Shown here one piece after another: positions 44,890 through 54,306 of a stretch of DNA of 60,616 nucleotides. Origin of the DNA: Acidobacteriota bacterium. Lineage in GTDB: Bacteria; Acidobacteriota; Terriglobia; Bryobacterales; Bryobacteraceae. Every line of letters begins with the position of its first letter. The stretch's first letter is position 1. The stretch is from the NCBI GenBank assembly GCA_018268835.1, contig JAFDVU010000015.1:1-60616 (forward strand), given 5' to 3'. Under the pieces are notes generated by a model that made no database searches, was not told the origin of the DNA, and saw nothing but the letters and a program-made list of their open reading frames with translations. The translations under genes were made by a program, and so were the position numbers.

Positions 44890-46221
44890 GTGAATGTCCA
44901 CGAAAAACCCGCGCTGCTCAGCCACGAAGGGCGCATCGTCCTGCTGGCTTTCCTCGCCGGACTGCCCGGGTCGGTGGCGGCGCTGTGGCTGCTGTGGTCC
45001 GGCGACGCCTCGCCCAAGGTGCAGTGGACCATCTCCACCGTGATCGTCGCCGGATGGCTCGGGTTCGCCTTCGCGGTGCGCGAGCGCGTGGTCTTCCCGC
45101 TCCAGACGCTTTCGAATTTGCTGGGGGCGCTCCGCGAGGGTGATTTCTCCGTGCGCGGCCGCTCGCCGCGCCCCGATGACGCGCTGGGCGACGTCATGCG
45201 CGAAGTCAACACGCTCGGCAGCACGCTGCGCGAACAGCGCCTCGGTGCTCTCGAAGCCACCACGCTGCTGCGCAGCGTGATGCGCGAAATCGCGGTCGCC
45301 ATCTTCGCCTTCGACGAACACGAGCGCTTGCGCCTGGTGAATCGCGCCGGCGAACGCCTGCTGGCCGCCCCCGCCGAGCGGTTGCTCGGCCTGACCGCGG
45401 CCGAACTGCAACTGGAGCCGTGCCTCGACGGTCCGCTGGTGACCACGCTTCAGATGGTCTTCCCCGGCGGTGCCGGACGCTGGGGCGTCCGCCGCACGCG
45501 CGTCCGCGAACACGGCATGCCGCTCGAACTCGTGGTGATCAGCGATATTACGCAGGCATTGAGCGAGCAGGAACTGCAAGCCTGGCAGCGGCTGGTGCGC
45601 GTGCTCGGCCACGAGTTGAATAACTCGCTGACCCCGATCAAGTCTATCGCCGGCAGCCTGGAATCCATCATGGCGCGCGACGAGTTGCCCGACGACTGGC
45701 GCGACGACATGCGCCGCGGGCTGCAGGTCATCACCGCGCGCAGCGACAGCCTGGGCCGCTTCATCGGCGCCTACGCGCGGCTCGCCAAACTGCCGCGCCC
45801 TCAGTTGCAGCCGCTGAGCGTGGCCGATTGCGTCCGCCGCGCGGTGAGCCTCGAAACCCGCCTCCCCGTGAAACTCGAAGAAGGCCCCCCGGTCACCGTG
45901 CAGGGCGACCCCGATCAACTCGAGCAGGTGCTGATCAACCTCCTGCGCAACGCGACCGACGCCTCGCTCGCCACCGGAGGCGGCGTTTCCACCGGCTGGC
46001 ATCGCGATGGAGCCATGATCGAAGTCTGGGTGAAAGACGAGGGCCACGGCCTCTCCAGCACCGCCAACCTCTTCGTCCCCTTCTTCACCACCAAGCCCGG
46101 CGGCAGCGGCATCGGACTGGTGTTGAGCCGGCAGATTGCCGAAGGACACGGCGGCGCTCTGACCCTGGAGAATCGAAACGACGGCCCCGGCTGCGTGGCC
46201 CGCCTGCGCCTCCCCGCGTAG
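44890..46221 (+). CDS. NtrY-like sensor histidine kinase
   Basis: 443 residues from GTG 44890. Two membrane helices (about 16-37 and 45-63) with almost no periplasmic loop, a HAMP-like segment (about 66-115, 'ERVVFPLQTLSNLLGALREGDFSV'), a PAS-like region (about 125-220) and HisKA with 'LGHELNNSLTPIKSIAGSL', the NtrY-type H-box. HATPase follows with 'LINLLRNATDAS' and 'FTTKPGGSGIGLVLSRQIAEGHGG'. The lack of an external domain suggests sensing within or near the membrane. Cognate to the response regulator immediately upstream. Confidence 0.9.
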   Translation: MNVHEKPALLSHEGRIVLLAFLAGLPGSVAALWLLWSGDASPKVQWTISTVIVAGWLGFAFAVRERVVFPLQTLSNLLGALREGDFSVRGRSPRPDDALGDVMREVNTLGSTLREQRLGALEATTLLRSVMREIAVAIFAFDEHERLRLVNRAGERLLAAPAERLLGLTAAELQLEPCLDGPLVTTLQMVFPGGAGRWGVRRTRVREHGMPLELVVISDITQALSEQELQAWQRLVRVLGHELNNSLTPIKSIAGSLESIMARDELPDDWRDDMRRGLQVITARSDSLGRFIGAYARLAKLPRPQLQPLSVADCVRRAVSLETRLPVKLEEGPPVTVQGDPDQLEQVLINLLRNATDASLATGGGVSTGWHRDGAMIEVWVKDEGHGLSSTANLFVPFFTTKPGGSGIGLVLSRQIAEGHGGALTLENRNDGPGCVARLRLPA

Positions 46222-46256
46222 CCCGCAACGGCCGCGTTTCTAACGGGATTTTTCAC

Positions 46257-46285
46257 TTGACACATCCCGGGTCCAATGACATACT
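46257..46285 (+). promoter_or_regulatory. Sigma-70-type promoter for the second Oar gene
   Basis: A perfect TTGACA (46257-46262), 17-bp spacer and CATACT (46280-46285). Transcription from about 46292 would give a leader of about 170 bases before ATG 46463, which holds several dyads. It lies 36 bp after the NtrY-like stop, so the Oar gene can be expressed separately. Confidence 0.6.
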
Positions 46286-46333
46286 TCGACGGTTGAACAA
46301 ATTGCCGGTGTACTAGGTCAGGCGGGGAGTGGA

Positions 46334-46354
46334 GTTTCGTTTCGCAAACGAAAC
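46334..46354. promoter_or_regulatory. Strong 9-bp inverted repeat in the leader of the second Oar gene
   Basis: GTTTCGTTT (46334-46342) CGC AAACGAAAC (46346-46354) is a perfect dyad with a three-base centre. About 10-20 bases further on are GGGA-A-TCCC (46363-46371) and CCCAC-A-GTGGG (46369-46379). The cluster could be a roadblock operator or the core of a structured leader RNA. Confidence 0.55.
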
Positions 46355-46462
46355 GGGGAACTGGGAATCCCACAGTGGGCACGTTCGGGGATGCAGCGCT
46401 TTTTCAGGGGCGCGACTACCGCAGTCACTCCATGACGTTCGCCGGTGAACTATGGAGGGTGT

Positions 46463-49400
46463 ATGAGGAGACTGGCTCGGCTCTGCAGCCTGGTCGTTTT
46501 GAGTGTAGCGTCCGCGTTTGCCCAGGGCGGCGGCAATGCCGCCATGACCGGAACCGTCACCGACCCCAGCGGCGCCGTCATCGGCAAAGCCGCGGTGACC
46601 ATGACCAACCAGGATACTCAGGTGAAGCGATCCGCGGTCACCGACGACAACGGCCGCTTCACCATTCCGTCCCTTCCGCCGGCCACCTATCAGGTGACCG
46701 TGGAAGCCGCCGGGTTCAAAAAGTTCGTCCGCGCCGTCACGTTGCTCGCCGACCAGAGCGGCTCCCTGCAAATCCAGATGCAGTTGGGCCAGTCGCAGGA
46801 GACCGTGACCGTGGAAGCCACCTCCACCCTGGTCAACACCGTGACCCCCGTGCTGAGCCAGGTGATCGAACGCGCCCGCGTCGTGGAATTGCCGCTGAAC
46901 GGCCGCAACGCCGCCGACCTCACCAAACTCGTAGCCGGCGCGGTCGATTCGTCAAACAGCGCCGGTACCCAACAGGGAGATACCAAGCAGGTCCCCGGCG
47001 CTGAAGCCATCTCCGTCAACGGCGCCCGCCCCGACCAGGTCAGTTACAACCTCGACGGCGGCAGCAACCAGGACCTGATGAGCAACACCAACAATCCGTT
47101 CCCCTTCCCCGACGCGCTGCAGGAGTTCAGCGTGCAGACCAATAGCTTCGATACGCAGTACGGCACCAACGCCGGAGCAGTGGTCAACGTGGTCACCAAA
47201 TCCGGCACCAACCAGTGGCACGGCGACCTGTTCGAATTCGTGCGCAACAAGGAGTTCAACGCGCGCAATTTCTTCGCCGCCGCCGCCGACCCGCTCAAAC
47301 GCAATCAGTTCGGCGCCACCATCGGCGGCCCCATTCAGAAGGACAAGACGTTCATCTTCTTCGGCTATCAGGGCACCAGGATCCGCACCACCGGCAACGC
47401 CAACAACACCATCCTGCCCACCGCGGCCAACCTGAAGGGCGATTTTTCGAATTACCTGACCGCCAACTCCGCCGTCAACCCGCAGGGCAAGGTGATTCAG
47501 ATCAACGACCCCACCACCGGCAATCCATTCCCGGGTAACATCATCCCCGTCAGCCCCGTCGCCGTGAACCTCGCCAAGTTCCTGCCCGTCGATCAGGCGG
47601 CGGCCAACGGACGCCTCACCTACGGCGTCCCCACCGTCCAGAACTTCAATGAGTACATCGGCCGCTTCGACCGCTCCGTCCGCGGACAGGATAAGTTCTA
47701 TGTCCGCTTCTATCTCGATAAGTACTACCATCAGCCCGGTTATGACGGCAAGAACATCCTTTTATCCAGTTCGGTCGGATCCGACGTGCAAACCCAGAAC
47801 TGGGCCGCCGGTTATACCTGGATCGGTAGCCCCACCCTCGTCAATAACTTCGTCGCCAGTTTCGTGCGCGCAAACTCCGACCGGGGGCAGGGAGGCAACG
47901 TCCCCCAATTCACCGATTTCGGCGCCAACGTCAAACAACTTCCTAAATCCCAGGGCGGCATCCGCGCCTTCGGCATCAGCAACGGCTACTTCGGACTCGG
48001 CAGTTTCACCGATGCCATCTTCGCCCGCAACACCTACGAAGTCCGCGACCAGGCTACCTGGACCCACGGTTCCCATACCTTCCAATTCGGCGGCAACGTC
48101 GAGTGGGATCAGTCCAACATCCGCAACACCGACCTCGAGAACGGAAGTTGGGGCTTCTCCGATGTGCTTACCAACCTCGGACTCGCCAGCTTCGTCATGG
48201 GCCACATGCACTCCTACAGCCAGACGTCGGGCGACTACTCCGACTCGCGGCAGAAGGTGATCGGCCTCTTCGCCGAGGACAAATGGAAGGCCCGGCCCAA
48301 CCTCACCGTCACCATGGGACTGCGCTGGGAGCCGCAGTTCGTCATGAAGGAAATCTTCGGACGTATCGAGCAGTTCCGCCCCGATATGTATTACGCCGGA
48401 GTCCATTCCAAAATCATCCCCAGCGCGCCAGCCGGAATGGTCTTCTCCGGCGACTCCTATAACGGCATCACCATGCCCGACACGGGCCAGACTCCCGACA
48501 TCAATAACTTCGCGCCCCGTCTCGGTGTCGCGTGGGACGTCTTCGGCACCGGCAAGACCGTCATCCGCTCCGGCGGCGGCGTGTTCTACTCCTCGCGCCT
48601 GCCTGGACTTTTCCTCAACGATGCCTCCATCAGCCAGCCCTTCAGCCTCCGCCAGGATCTGACCGAGCCATCCAGCCCCAACAACCTCATCCCGTTCGCG
48701 AATCCGCTGCAGAGCGTGCCGTCGTTCTCCGCCCAGTTCCCCCTGCGCTACACCCTGGCCACCATCCCGCCCAACGTGCCGTTCACCGGCGGCGTCTCCG
48801 TCTACGGCCTCGAACCCGGCAGTAAGTGGGTCACCCCCACCACCTATGACTGGAACTTCACAATCGAACACCAGTTACGCTCGGACACGCTGCTCGATAT
48901 CTCCTACGTCGGACTCCGCGGCGTGCACCTCCGCCAGGATATCTACCTCAACCCCCGCGCCACCGGCGTCGGTACCGATGCCAGCCGCCCCTACAAAGGC
49001 TTCATCGATATCTACGAGAACAACAATACCGGCATGTCCAACTACAACGCCCTGCAGATCAACGTGCAGCGGCGTCCCGGCGGCGGCCGCGGCGTGCTCA
49101 AGGACCTGACCCTCCTCGCCAATTACACCTACTCCAAGGCCATGGAGATCGCGCTGGCCTCCAACGGCGGCATCACCGACGTCGGCTCCAGCAAAGGCTC
49201 CGGCCTGCCCTTCGGCAATCCCAACCAGGGCCGCTTCGAAACCGGTCCCGCCCCCGGACAGGACCGCACGCAGCGCTTCGTCGCGTCCTATGTATGGGAC
49301 CTCCCCCGCCTCACCGGCGCCAACCACGCCCTCCGCGCCGTCCTCGGCGGCTGGCAGTGGACCGGCATCTTCAGCTACACCACGGGCGATGCCATGACCA

Positions 49401-49828
49401 TCCTGGCCGGCACCGACCGCTCCCTCACCGCCCTCGGCGGCGACCGCGCGGACTACATCGGTCCCGCGAGCGGATACGGGCAAGTCGCGCCCGCCGCCTC
49501 CCGCAGCGGATGCGGATCGGCCACCTGCGTCCCCTGGCTCAACACGTCCCTCTTCGCGCTGCCTGCCCTCGGCACCTTCGGCAATATCGGCAAGGGCGCC
49601 TTCCGCGGACCCAGCCGCACCAATGTGGATACCGGGATCAGCAAGAACTTCTACCCGTTCCGGTCGCGCGAAGACCTGCGCTTCCAACTCCGCGGTGAGT
49701 TCTTCAACGTCCTCAACCACACCCAGTTGAACGATCCCGCCACCAGCCGCAACAGCGGCAACTTCGGCGGCATCTACTCCGCCGGCGATCCCAGAATTAT
49801 CCAACTCGCTCTGAAGTTCTTCTTCTGA
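46463..49828 (+). CDS. Oar-like TonB-dependent outer-membrane protein with carboxypeptidase-regulatory-like domain (Oar 2)
   Basis: 1121 residues from ATG 46463 (GGAGGG just upstream). Signal peptide 1-22 (MRRLARLCSLVVLSVASAFAQ), regulatory-like beta domain about 28-112 ('MTGTVTDPSGAVIGKAAVTM'), plug-like region about 125-260 ('VELPLNGRNAADL', 'FSVQTNSFDTQYGTNAGAVVNVVTKSGTN') and a large barrel ending LALKFFF. It follows the NtrC/NtrY-like pair and has its own promoter and a complex leader, so it is probably a regulated receptor. The ligand is unknown; the family imports large substrates or, as Myxococcus Oar, supports protein secretion. Confidence 0.9.
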   Translation: MRRLARLCSLVVLSVASAFAQGGGNAAMTGTVTDPSGAVIGKAAVTMTNQDTQVKRSAVTDDNGRFTIPSLPPATYQVTVEAAGFKKFVRAVTLLADQSGSLQIQMQLGQSQETVTVEATSTLVNTVTPVLSQVIERARVVELPLNGRNAADLTKLVAGAVDSSNSAGTQQGDTKQVPGAEAISVNGARPDQVSYNLDGGSNQDLMSNTNNPFPFPDALQEFSVQTNSFDTQYGTNAGAVVNVVTKSGTNQWHGDLFEFVRNKEFNARNFFAAAADPLKRNQFGATIGGPIQKDKTFIFFGYQGTRIRTTGNANNTILPTAANLKGDFSNYLTANSAVNPQGKVIQINDPTTGNPFPGNIIPVSPVAVNLAKFLPVDQAAANGRLTYGVPTVQNFNEYIGRFDRSVRGQDKFYVRFYLDKYYHQPGYDGKNILLSSSVGSDVQTQNWAAGYTWIGSPTLVNNFVASFVRANSDRGQGGNVPQFTDFGANVKQLPKSQGGIRAFGISNGYFGLGSFTDAIFARNTYEVRDQATWTHGSHTFQFGGNVEWDQSNIRNTDLENGSWGFSDVLTNLGLASFVMGHMHSYSQTSGDYSDSRQKVIGLFAEDKWKARPNLTVTMGLRWEPQFVMKEIFGRIEQFRPDMYYAGVHSKIIPSAPAGMVFSGDSYNGITMPDTGQTPDINNFAPRLGVAWDVFGTGKTVIRSGGGVFYSSRLPGLFLNDASISQPFSLRQDLTEPSSPNNLIPFANPLQSVPSFSAQFPLRYTLATIPPNVPFTGGVSVYGLEPGSKWVTPTTYDWNFTIEHQLRSDTLLDISYVGLRGVHLRQDIYLNPRATGVGTDASRPYKGFIDIYENNNTGMSNYNALQINVQRRPGGGRGVLKDLTLLANYTYSKAMEIALASNGGITDVGSSKGSGLPFGNPNQGRFETGPAPGQDRTQRFVASYVWDLPRLTGANHALRAVLGGWQWTGIFSYTTGDAMTILAGTDRSLTALGGDRADYIGPASGYGQVAPAASRSGCGSATCVPWLNTSLFALPALGTFGNIGKGAFRGPSRTNVDTGISKNFYPFRSREDLRFQLRGEFFNVLNHTQLNDPATSRNSGNFGGIYSAGDPRIIQLALKFFF

Positions 49829-49833
49829 GCAGC

Positions 49834-49885
49834 AAACCGCGCGGCAGGGCCGGCGATCCCCCTCGCCGGCCCTGCGCGGCGGTTT
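49834..49885 (+). terminator. Long hairpin terminator after the second Oar gene
   Basis: A 13-bp perfect core stem (49844-49856 with 49863-49875, six-base loop) is extended by AAACCGC (49834-49840) pairing with GCGGTTT (49879-49885). It begins five bases after the Oar stop codon and ends in T-rich sequence. It should stop read-through into the tRNA gene. Confidence 0.85.
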
Positions 49886-49934
49886 GACTTGAGGGGACGG
49901 GACGCGGTATCGTGCGAATAGTCCTTTCCAGATC

Positions 49935-50010
<76 letters not shown>

Positions 50011-50232
50011 CAACTTATCCCTGAAACTCCCTTAAAAACAAACAGCTTGGGCAGCCCGCCGAGTCTCGGCCCGGCCCGTGTGCTCCGCAGTCGTTGATGC
50101 GCCGCAATATCGCTCGCTTTTGGCGAGGACCTGGCTAAGATGATGGCGATAGGTGGACCGAAGGGTGGACCGTGCTGGAAAAGAGTTGGGATTGACGGGC
50201 TGTTAACGAGCACTGCGAGACAGGCTTTCCCC

Positions 50233-50991
50233 TCAGATACCCGCGTACCAGGCGTAGCCGCCTTCCGGCGGCGCCGAGCCAAGCCCCTTGCCGAACCGTT
50301 TCAAATCGTCCGTCACGGCGAGCCGCGTGATGTACTTCACGCTCTTGTAGCCGAGTTGCCGCGGAACCCGCAGCCGCAGAGGACCGCCGAAGTTCACCGG
50401 GAGATCGCCGCCGTTCATTCCATAAGTCACGAGCGTTTGGGGATGCAGGGCGTCGGCCATGTCGATGCTGTCCCACCACCCACGAGCAATCGAAAAGTAC
50501 ACCACGTAGCGTGCCTGCGGCAGGATCTCCGCCGCGTGCAGCACCTCGACGAGCGGCGTCCCGATCCACTCGGCGACGTACGACCACCCCTCTTCGCACG
50601 CGACCTGCGTGATCTGCCCGCTCGCGCGGAACCTCTTCAGGTCGGCGATCGAAAGCGAAAGCGGGCGCGCCACCATGCCGGAGACGGTGAGCCGCCATTC
50701 GGCGAAATTCCCGGCTGCGAGTCGTTTGAATTCTTCGTTCGGCGGCGCGACAGGGTTAGGGAACGGCTGCTTCGATATCTCGCTGCGCGCGAACTCGCGG
50801 GCCAGGGAATGGCTCGTCAGCAGGCGCTGCGATGCGTACGTCAGGGTTTCGCCGAGGCCGTATAAGCCGCCGTGATCCGGCGGAATCAGCCCGTAGCGGC
50901 CGGCCAGCCGCGCCGCCACCGCAAGTCCCGATGCGCCGGCCGCGGCCGCCAGCCCTCCCCTCACCAGTCTCCGTCTTGTGATGCCGCTCAT
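50233..50991 (-). CDS. Molybdopterin-dependent oxidoreductase, MsrP/sulfite-oxidase-like catalytic subunit
   Basis: 252 residues from ATG 50991, which overlaps the cytochrome stop (ATGA). A twin-arginine leader is present (ITRRRLVRGGLAAAAGASGLAVAA). The oxidoreductase molybdopterin-binding domain includes 'EWRLTVSGMVARPLSLSIADLKRF', the Mo-ligating Cys in 'ITQVACEEGWSYVAEWIGTPL', and 'MNGGDLPVNFGGPLRLRVPRQLGYKSVKYI'. It is shorter than E. coli MsrP (334). Periplasmic; with the cytochrome b partner it may reduce methionine sulfoxide or another small oxidised substrate. Confidence 0.88.
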   Translation of the reverse strand: MSGITRRRLVRGGLAAAAGASGLAVAARLAGRYGLIPPDHGGLYGLGETLTYASQRLLTSHSLAREFARSEISKQPFPNPVAPPNEEFKRLAAGNFAEWRLTVSGMVARPLSLSIADLKRFRASGQITQVACEEGWSYVAEWIGTPLVEVLHAAEILPQARYVVYFSIARGWWDSIDMADALHPQTLVTYGMNGGDLPVNFGGPLRLRVPRQLGYKSVKYITRLAVTDDLKRFGKGLGSAPPEGGYAWYAGI

Positions 50992-51692
50992 AACTCCTCC
51001 CGGCCGGTCCCGGTGCGCCCGGTGATCATTGCCCGCACCCGGCTGCCGAATCCGGCCCGGTAAACCATCACCAGGTGGATCAGCACGAACAGCAGCAGGG
51101 ATAGCGAGACCAAGAAGTGAATGGTGCGCGCGGATTGCCGGCCGCCGAGCGCCGTGACCGTGATCGGAAACGCGGAAACAAACGAGGGCGACATCGCCAG
51201 GCCGGTCCAGATCACCAGCGGGAACAATCCGAAGACCACCGCCAGGTACGCGATCCGCTGCGGCAGGTTGTACGACTGTGCCCCTGCCGGGTCCGCGCCG
51301 GATCGCAGGTGCTGCGCAATGGCGGCGCCCAGCGCCCGCCACGAGAGACCGGCCCGCTCCGGGATCAGGTTCCGCCGCAGGTGGCCGCTCCACAGGCTGT
51401 AGATCGCGTACACGAGTCCGGTCAGCACCGCTCCCCACGCCGCCTGAAAGTGAAGATACCGGCTCCAGCCGTTCTGATCCGGCAACGTGTAGCCATAACC
51501 GGTCGGCACCGATCCGCGCGAGGCGGGGATCGGCAACGTCAGCCATGCGGGAGTCCGGGCGTTCCCGTTCTCGCCCCAATAGAAACGCGGATGAGAAACT
51601 ACGATTTCGAATCCGCTGACCAGCAGGGCGAAGAAACACAGCGCCGAAACCCAATGAGTGACGCGGACGGTCAGACTGTGCCGCGACGGCAT
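50988..51692 (-). CDS. Cytochrome b561-like membrane partner of the molybdopterin enzyme
   Basis: 234 residues with about four membrane helices (near 12-27, 82-100, 145-170 and 190-218). Candidate haem-ligating histidines are in 'VRVTHWVSALCFF', 'RYLHFQAAWGAV', 'TIHFLVSLS' and 'VLIHLVMVY'. It would carry electrons from the quinone pool to the molybdopterin protein, whose gene overlaps it by four bases. This is the domain usually found with non-MsrQ sulfite-oxidase-like proteins. Divergent from the second S46 peptidase gene, with 115 bp between. Confidence 0.88.
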   Translation of the reverse strand: MPSRHSLTVRVTHWVSALCFFALLVSGFEIVVSHPRFYWGENGNARTPAWLTLPIPASRGSVPTGYGYTLPDQNGWSRYLHFQAAWGAVLTGLVYAIYSLWSGHLRRNLIPERAGLSWRALGAAIAQHLRSGADPAGAQSYNLPQRIAYLAVVFGLFPLVIWTGLAMSPSFVSAFPITVTALGGRQSARTIHFLVSLSLLLFVLIHLVMVYRAGFGSRVRAMITGRTGTGREEL

Positions 51693-51807
51693 CCCGGAAT
51701 TCTATCACTCGGGGCTTCCTCTAATGGTGTTATTCTCGGGTCGGACGCGACTCGGGCGTACCCGCATCGCCGTCACCGACTGCCGCCAGGCAGGGAGGAC
51801 TCTTCCT

Positions 51808-54042
51808 TTGAAATACGCAAGACTCTTTGTTCTGTCCGCGTGCACGGCGTTGCTCGCCACCGGACTCTTCGCCGAAGAAGGCATGTGGATGCCTCAACAG
51901 ATTCCCCAACTGGGAGCCAGGCTGAAAGCCCTGGGATTCACGGGCGGCCCCGAGGCGTTTGCCGACCTCACCGGCCAACCCATGGGCGCCGTCGTCTCGC
52001 TGGGCGGCTGCACCGCTTCGTTCGTGTCGCCGGACGGGCTCATCGTCACCAACCATCACTGCGTCACCGGCGGACTGCAATTCAACTCCACCCCGCAGCG
52101 CGACCTGCTCAAGGACGGCTATCTGGCCAAGACCCGCGCCGATGAGTTACCCAACGGTCCGGGGTCGCGGGTCTATGTCACCACCTCGGTCACGGACGTC
52201 ACCAATTCGATCACCGGGGGCATCGACCCCAAGTCCACCGACCGCCAGCGCTACGACCTGATCGACCGCCGCGTGAAAGAGCGTGTCGCCGCCTGCGAAA
52301 AGAACGGAGCGCGCTGCAACGTGGCTTCCTTCTTCGACGGACTGAAGTACTTCGAGATCGCGCAGATGGAGATCAAGGACGTGCGCCTGGTCTACGCGCC
52401 CGCCGATGGGATCGGCGTCTTCGGCGGAGAGACCGACAACTGGCGCTGGCCCCGGCACACCGGCGACTGGAGCTTTCTCCGCGCCTATGTCGGTAAGGAC
52501 GGCAAGCCGGCCACTTACTCCAAGGACAATGTCCCCTTCCACCCGAAGCACTTTCTGAAGATCGCCGCCCAGGGCATCAAGCCGGGCGACCTGGTTTTCG
52601 TGACCGGTTACCCCGGCCGTACCCAGCGGCATCAGACTTACGCGCAGGTGAAGGAGACCACGGAGTGGACCATGCCCCGGGCCATCCGCCTCGCGCAGGA
52701 ACAGTTGGCCATCCTCGACCGGTTGTCGAAGCAGGACAAGGCCATCGCGCTCAAGGTCGCCGGACGCGTGCAGGGCCTGAACAACGGTCTGACCAACCAG
52801 AAAGGCATGCTCGAAGGCCTGGTGAAGGGCGGCAGCCTCGCGAAGAAACAGGCGCAGGAGAAGGAACTCGAAGCCTGGATCGCGGCCGATCCGGCCCGCC
52901 GCCAGAAGTACGGCGACGTTCTCCCCGCGCTGAATGCCCTCCAGGCGGAGAGCGAAAAGACGCGCGAGCGTTCCGCCGCCATGGCGAGCCTGTCCAGCGC
53001 ATCCAGCTACCTCGGCGCCGCCGAGACGCTCTACCGGCTGTCGGTGGAGCGGCCCAAGCAGGACATCGACCGCGACGCCGGTTTCCAGCAGCGCGATTGG
53101 CCCCGGCTTCGTGACGGGCAGGAGCGCCTGCAGCGCACGATGGATCCGAGTGTGGACGGCGCCTTGCTGCGCTGGGCTCTCGGCCGCGTCGCCGCTCTGC
53201 CCGCCGGCCAGCGCATCGATCCGATCGACCAGGCGGCCGGACTCCGCCCCGGCATGCCCGCCGCCGACGCCGCCAGGGCCATCGACGCGTATGTGGGGAC
53301 GCTGCTCGCCGGCACGCGCCTCGGCGATCGTGAGTTCCGCCTCGGCCTGCTGGAGAAGAGCACCGCCGATCTGCTGGCGACCAGGGATTCTTTCCTCCTT
53401 CTCGCCGCCGCGCTCGATCCGCTCGCCGCAGCCAATCGCGAGGCAGCCAAGGATCGCGGCGGAGCGCGTTCGCGCCTTGCCCCGCGTTACATGGAAGCCA
53501 TGCTGGCCAAGGCCGGTGGATTGGTGGCCCCGGACGCCAACAGTACCCTCCGCGTGACCTACGGCCAGGTGAAGGGCGTGGATGCCAAGGACGGCCTCTA
53601 CTATAAGCCGCAGACCACGCTCGCCGGCATTTTGCAGAAGAACACCGGCGAGGGCGATTTCAACGCGCCCAAAGTGCAACTCGACGCCATCCAGGCTCTG
53701 CGCGCCGGCAGGAAGACGCCCTACCTGGACAGGGCGCTGGGCGATGTCCCGGTGGACTTTCTCTCTACCGTCGATACCACCGGCGGCAACTCGGGATCCC
53801 CCACGCTCAACGCGAAGGGCGAACTCGTCGGCCTCCTCTTTGACGGCACCTACGAATCGGTCGCTTCCAACTTCCTGTTCGACCCCGTAACCACCCGCTC
53901 CATTCACGTGGACGTGCGCTACATGCTGTGGAACATGTCCGAAGTGGACGGCGCCTCCAACCTGCTTGAGGAGATGGGGATGGCATCCGGTCCCTCGGCG
54001 CGTAAGTCCGCCGGTTCCTCCTCCGGACAGGCGGGAAATTAG
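51808..54042 (+). CDS. S46-family dipeptidyl-peptidase (DPP7/DPP11-like), copy 2
   Basis: 744 residues from a TTG at 51808, chosen because GGGAGGA lies eight bases upstream and the resulting N-terminus is a clean signal peptide (KYARLFVLSACTALLATGLFA). An in-frame ATG at 51724 would add 28 charged residues before it. The catalytic His is in 'DGLIVTNHHCVTGG' (83-84), the acidic residue probably in 'GGETDNWRWPRHTGDWSF', and the Ser in GGNSGSP (S662). 'LLFDGTYES' again has Gly at the DPP7/DPP11 specificity position. Periplasmic peptide degradation. It sits upstream of an Oar receptor. Confidence 0.9.
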   Translation: MKYARLFVLSACTALLATGLFAEEGMWMPQQIPQLGARLKALGFTGGPEAFADLTGQPMGAVVSLGGCTASFVSPDGLIVTNHHCVTGGLQFNSTPQRDLLKDGYLAKTRADELPNGPGSRVYVTTSVTDVTNSITGGIDPKSTDRQRYDLIDRRVKERVAACEKNGARCNVASFFDGLKYFEIAQMEIKDVRLVYAPADGIGVFGGETDNWRWPRHTGDWSFLRAYVGKDGKPATYSKDNVPFHPKHFLKIAAQGIKPGDLVFVTGYPGRTQRHQTYAQVKETTEWTMPRAIRLAQEQLAILDRLSKQDKAIALKVAGRVQGLNNGLTNQKGMLEGLVKGGSLAKKQAQEKELEAWIAADPARRQKYGDVLPALNALQAESEKTRERSAAMASLSSASSYLGAAETLYRLSVERPKQDIDRDAGFQQRDWPRLRDGQERLQRTMDPSVDGALLRWALGRVAALPAGQRIDPIDQAAGLRPGMPAADAARAIDAYVGTLLAGTRLGDREFRLGLLEKSTADLLATRDSFLLLAAALDPLAAANREAAKDRGGARSRLAPRYMEAMLAKAGGLVAPDANSTLRVTYGQVKGVDAKDGLYYKPQTTLAGILQKNTGEGDFNAPKVQLDAIQALRAGRKTPYLDRALGDVPVDFLSTVDTTGGNSGSPTLNAKGELVGLLFDGTYESVASNFLFDPVTTRSIHVDVRYMLWNMSEVDGASNLLEEMGMASGPSARKSAGSSSGQAGN

Positions 54043-54242
54043 ACTTACTGAGTGACTCGACCAGGCGGGACGGATCCCCCTAAGGGGCCGCCCCGCCGCT
54101 CCGCCACCCTCCGCCGGCGGGCATGCCTCAAATTGACTATGTGGCCTCCGCCGCCTGCCTTCATGGTTCGTAACTCTCTGGTTTAAAGGTCCTTCCACCA
54201 CGCATCGCGCCTGCCGCTCCAATCCGCGGATCCCAATCGCTA

Positions 54243-54270
54243 TTGACTTAGGAGGACGGTCCGGTATAGA
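54243..54270 (+). promoter_or_regulatory. Possible sigma-70 promoter for the third Oar gene
   Basis: TTGACT (54243-54248), 16-bp spacer and TATAGA (54265-54270) upstream of ATG 54307. The rest of the 264-bp gap after the S46 gene shows only a weak GC hairpin (CCCC-TAAG-GGG near 54080) that might terminate the peptidase message. Confidence 0.5.
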
Positions 54271-54306
54271 AAGATAGTGCGCCATAACAGAGGGAGTGTG
54301 CCTTGT

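Noticed and set aside
43462..46149. 895-codon leftward open frame opposite the two-component genes
   Set aside because: It lies opposite the NtrC- and NtrY-like genes, which carry full catalytic motifs; the antisense product has none.
54043..54140. Terminator after the second S46 gene
   Set aside because: CCCC-TAAG-GGG and neighbouring GC dyads are short and lack a T-run, so I did not list a terminator.
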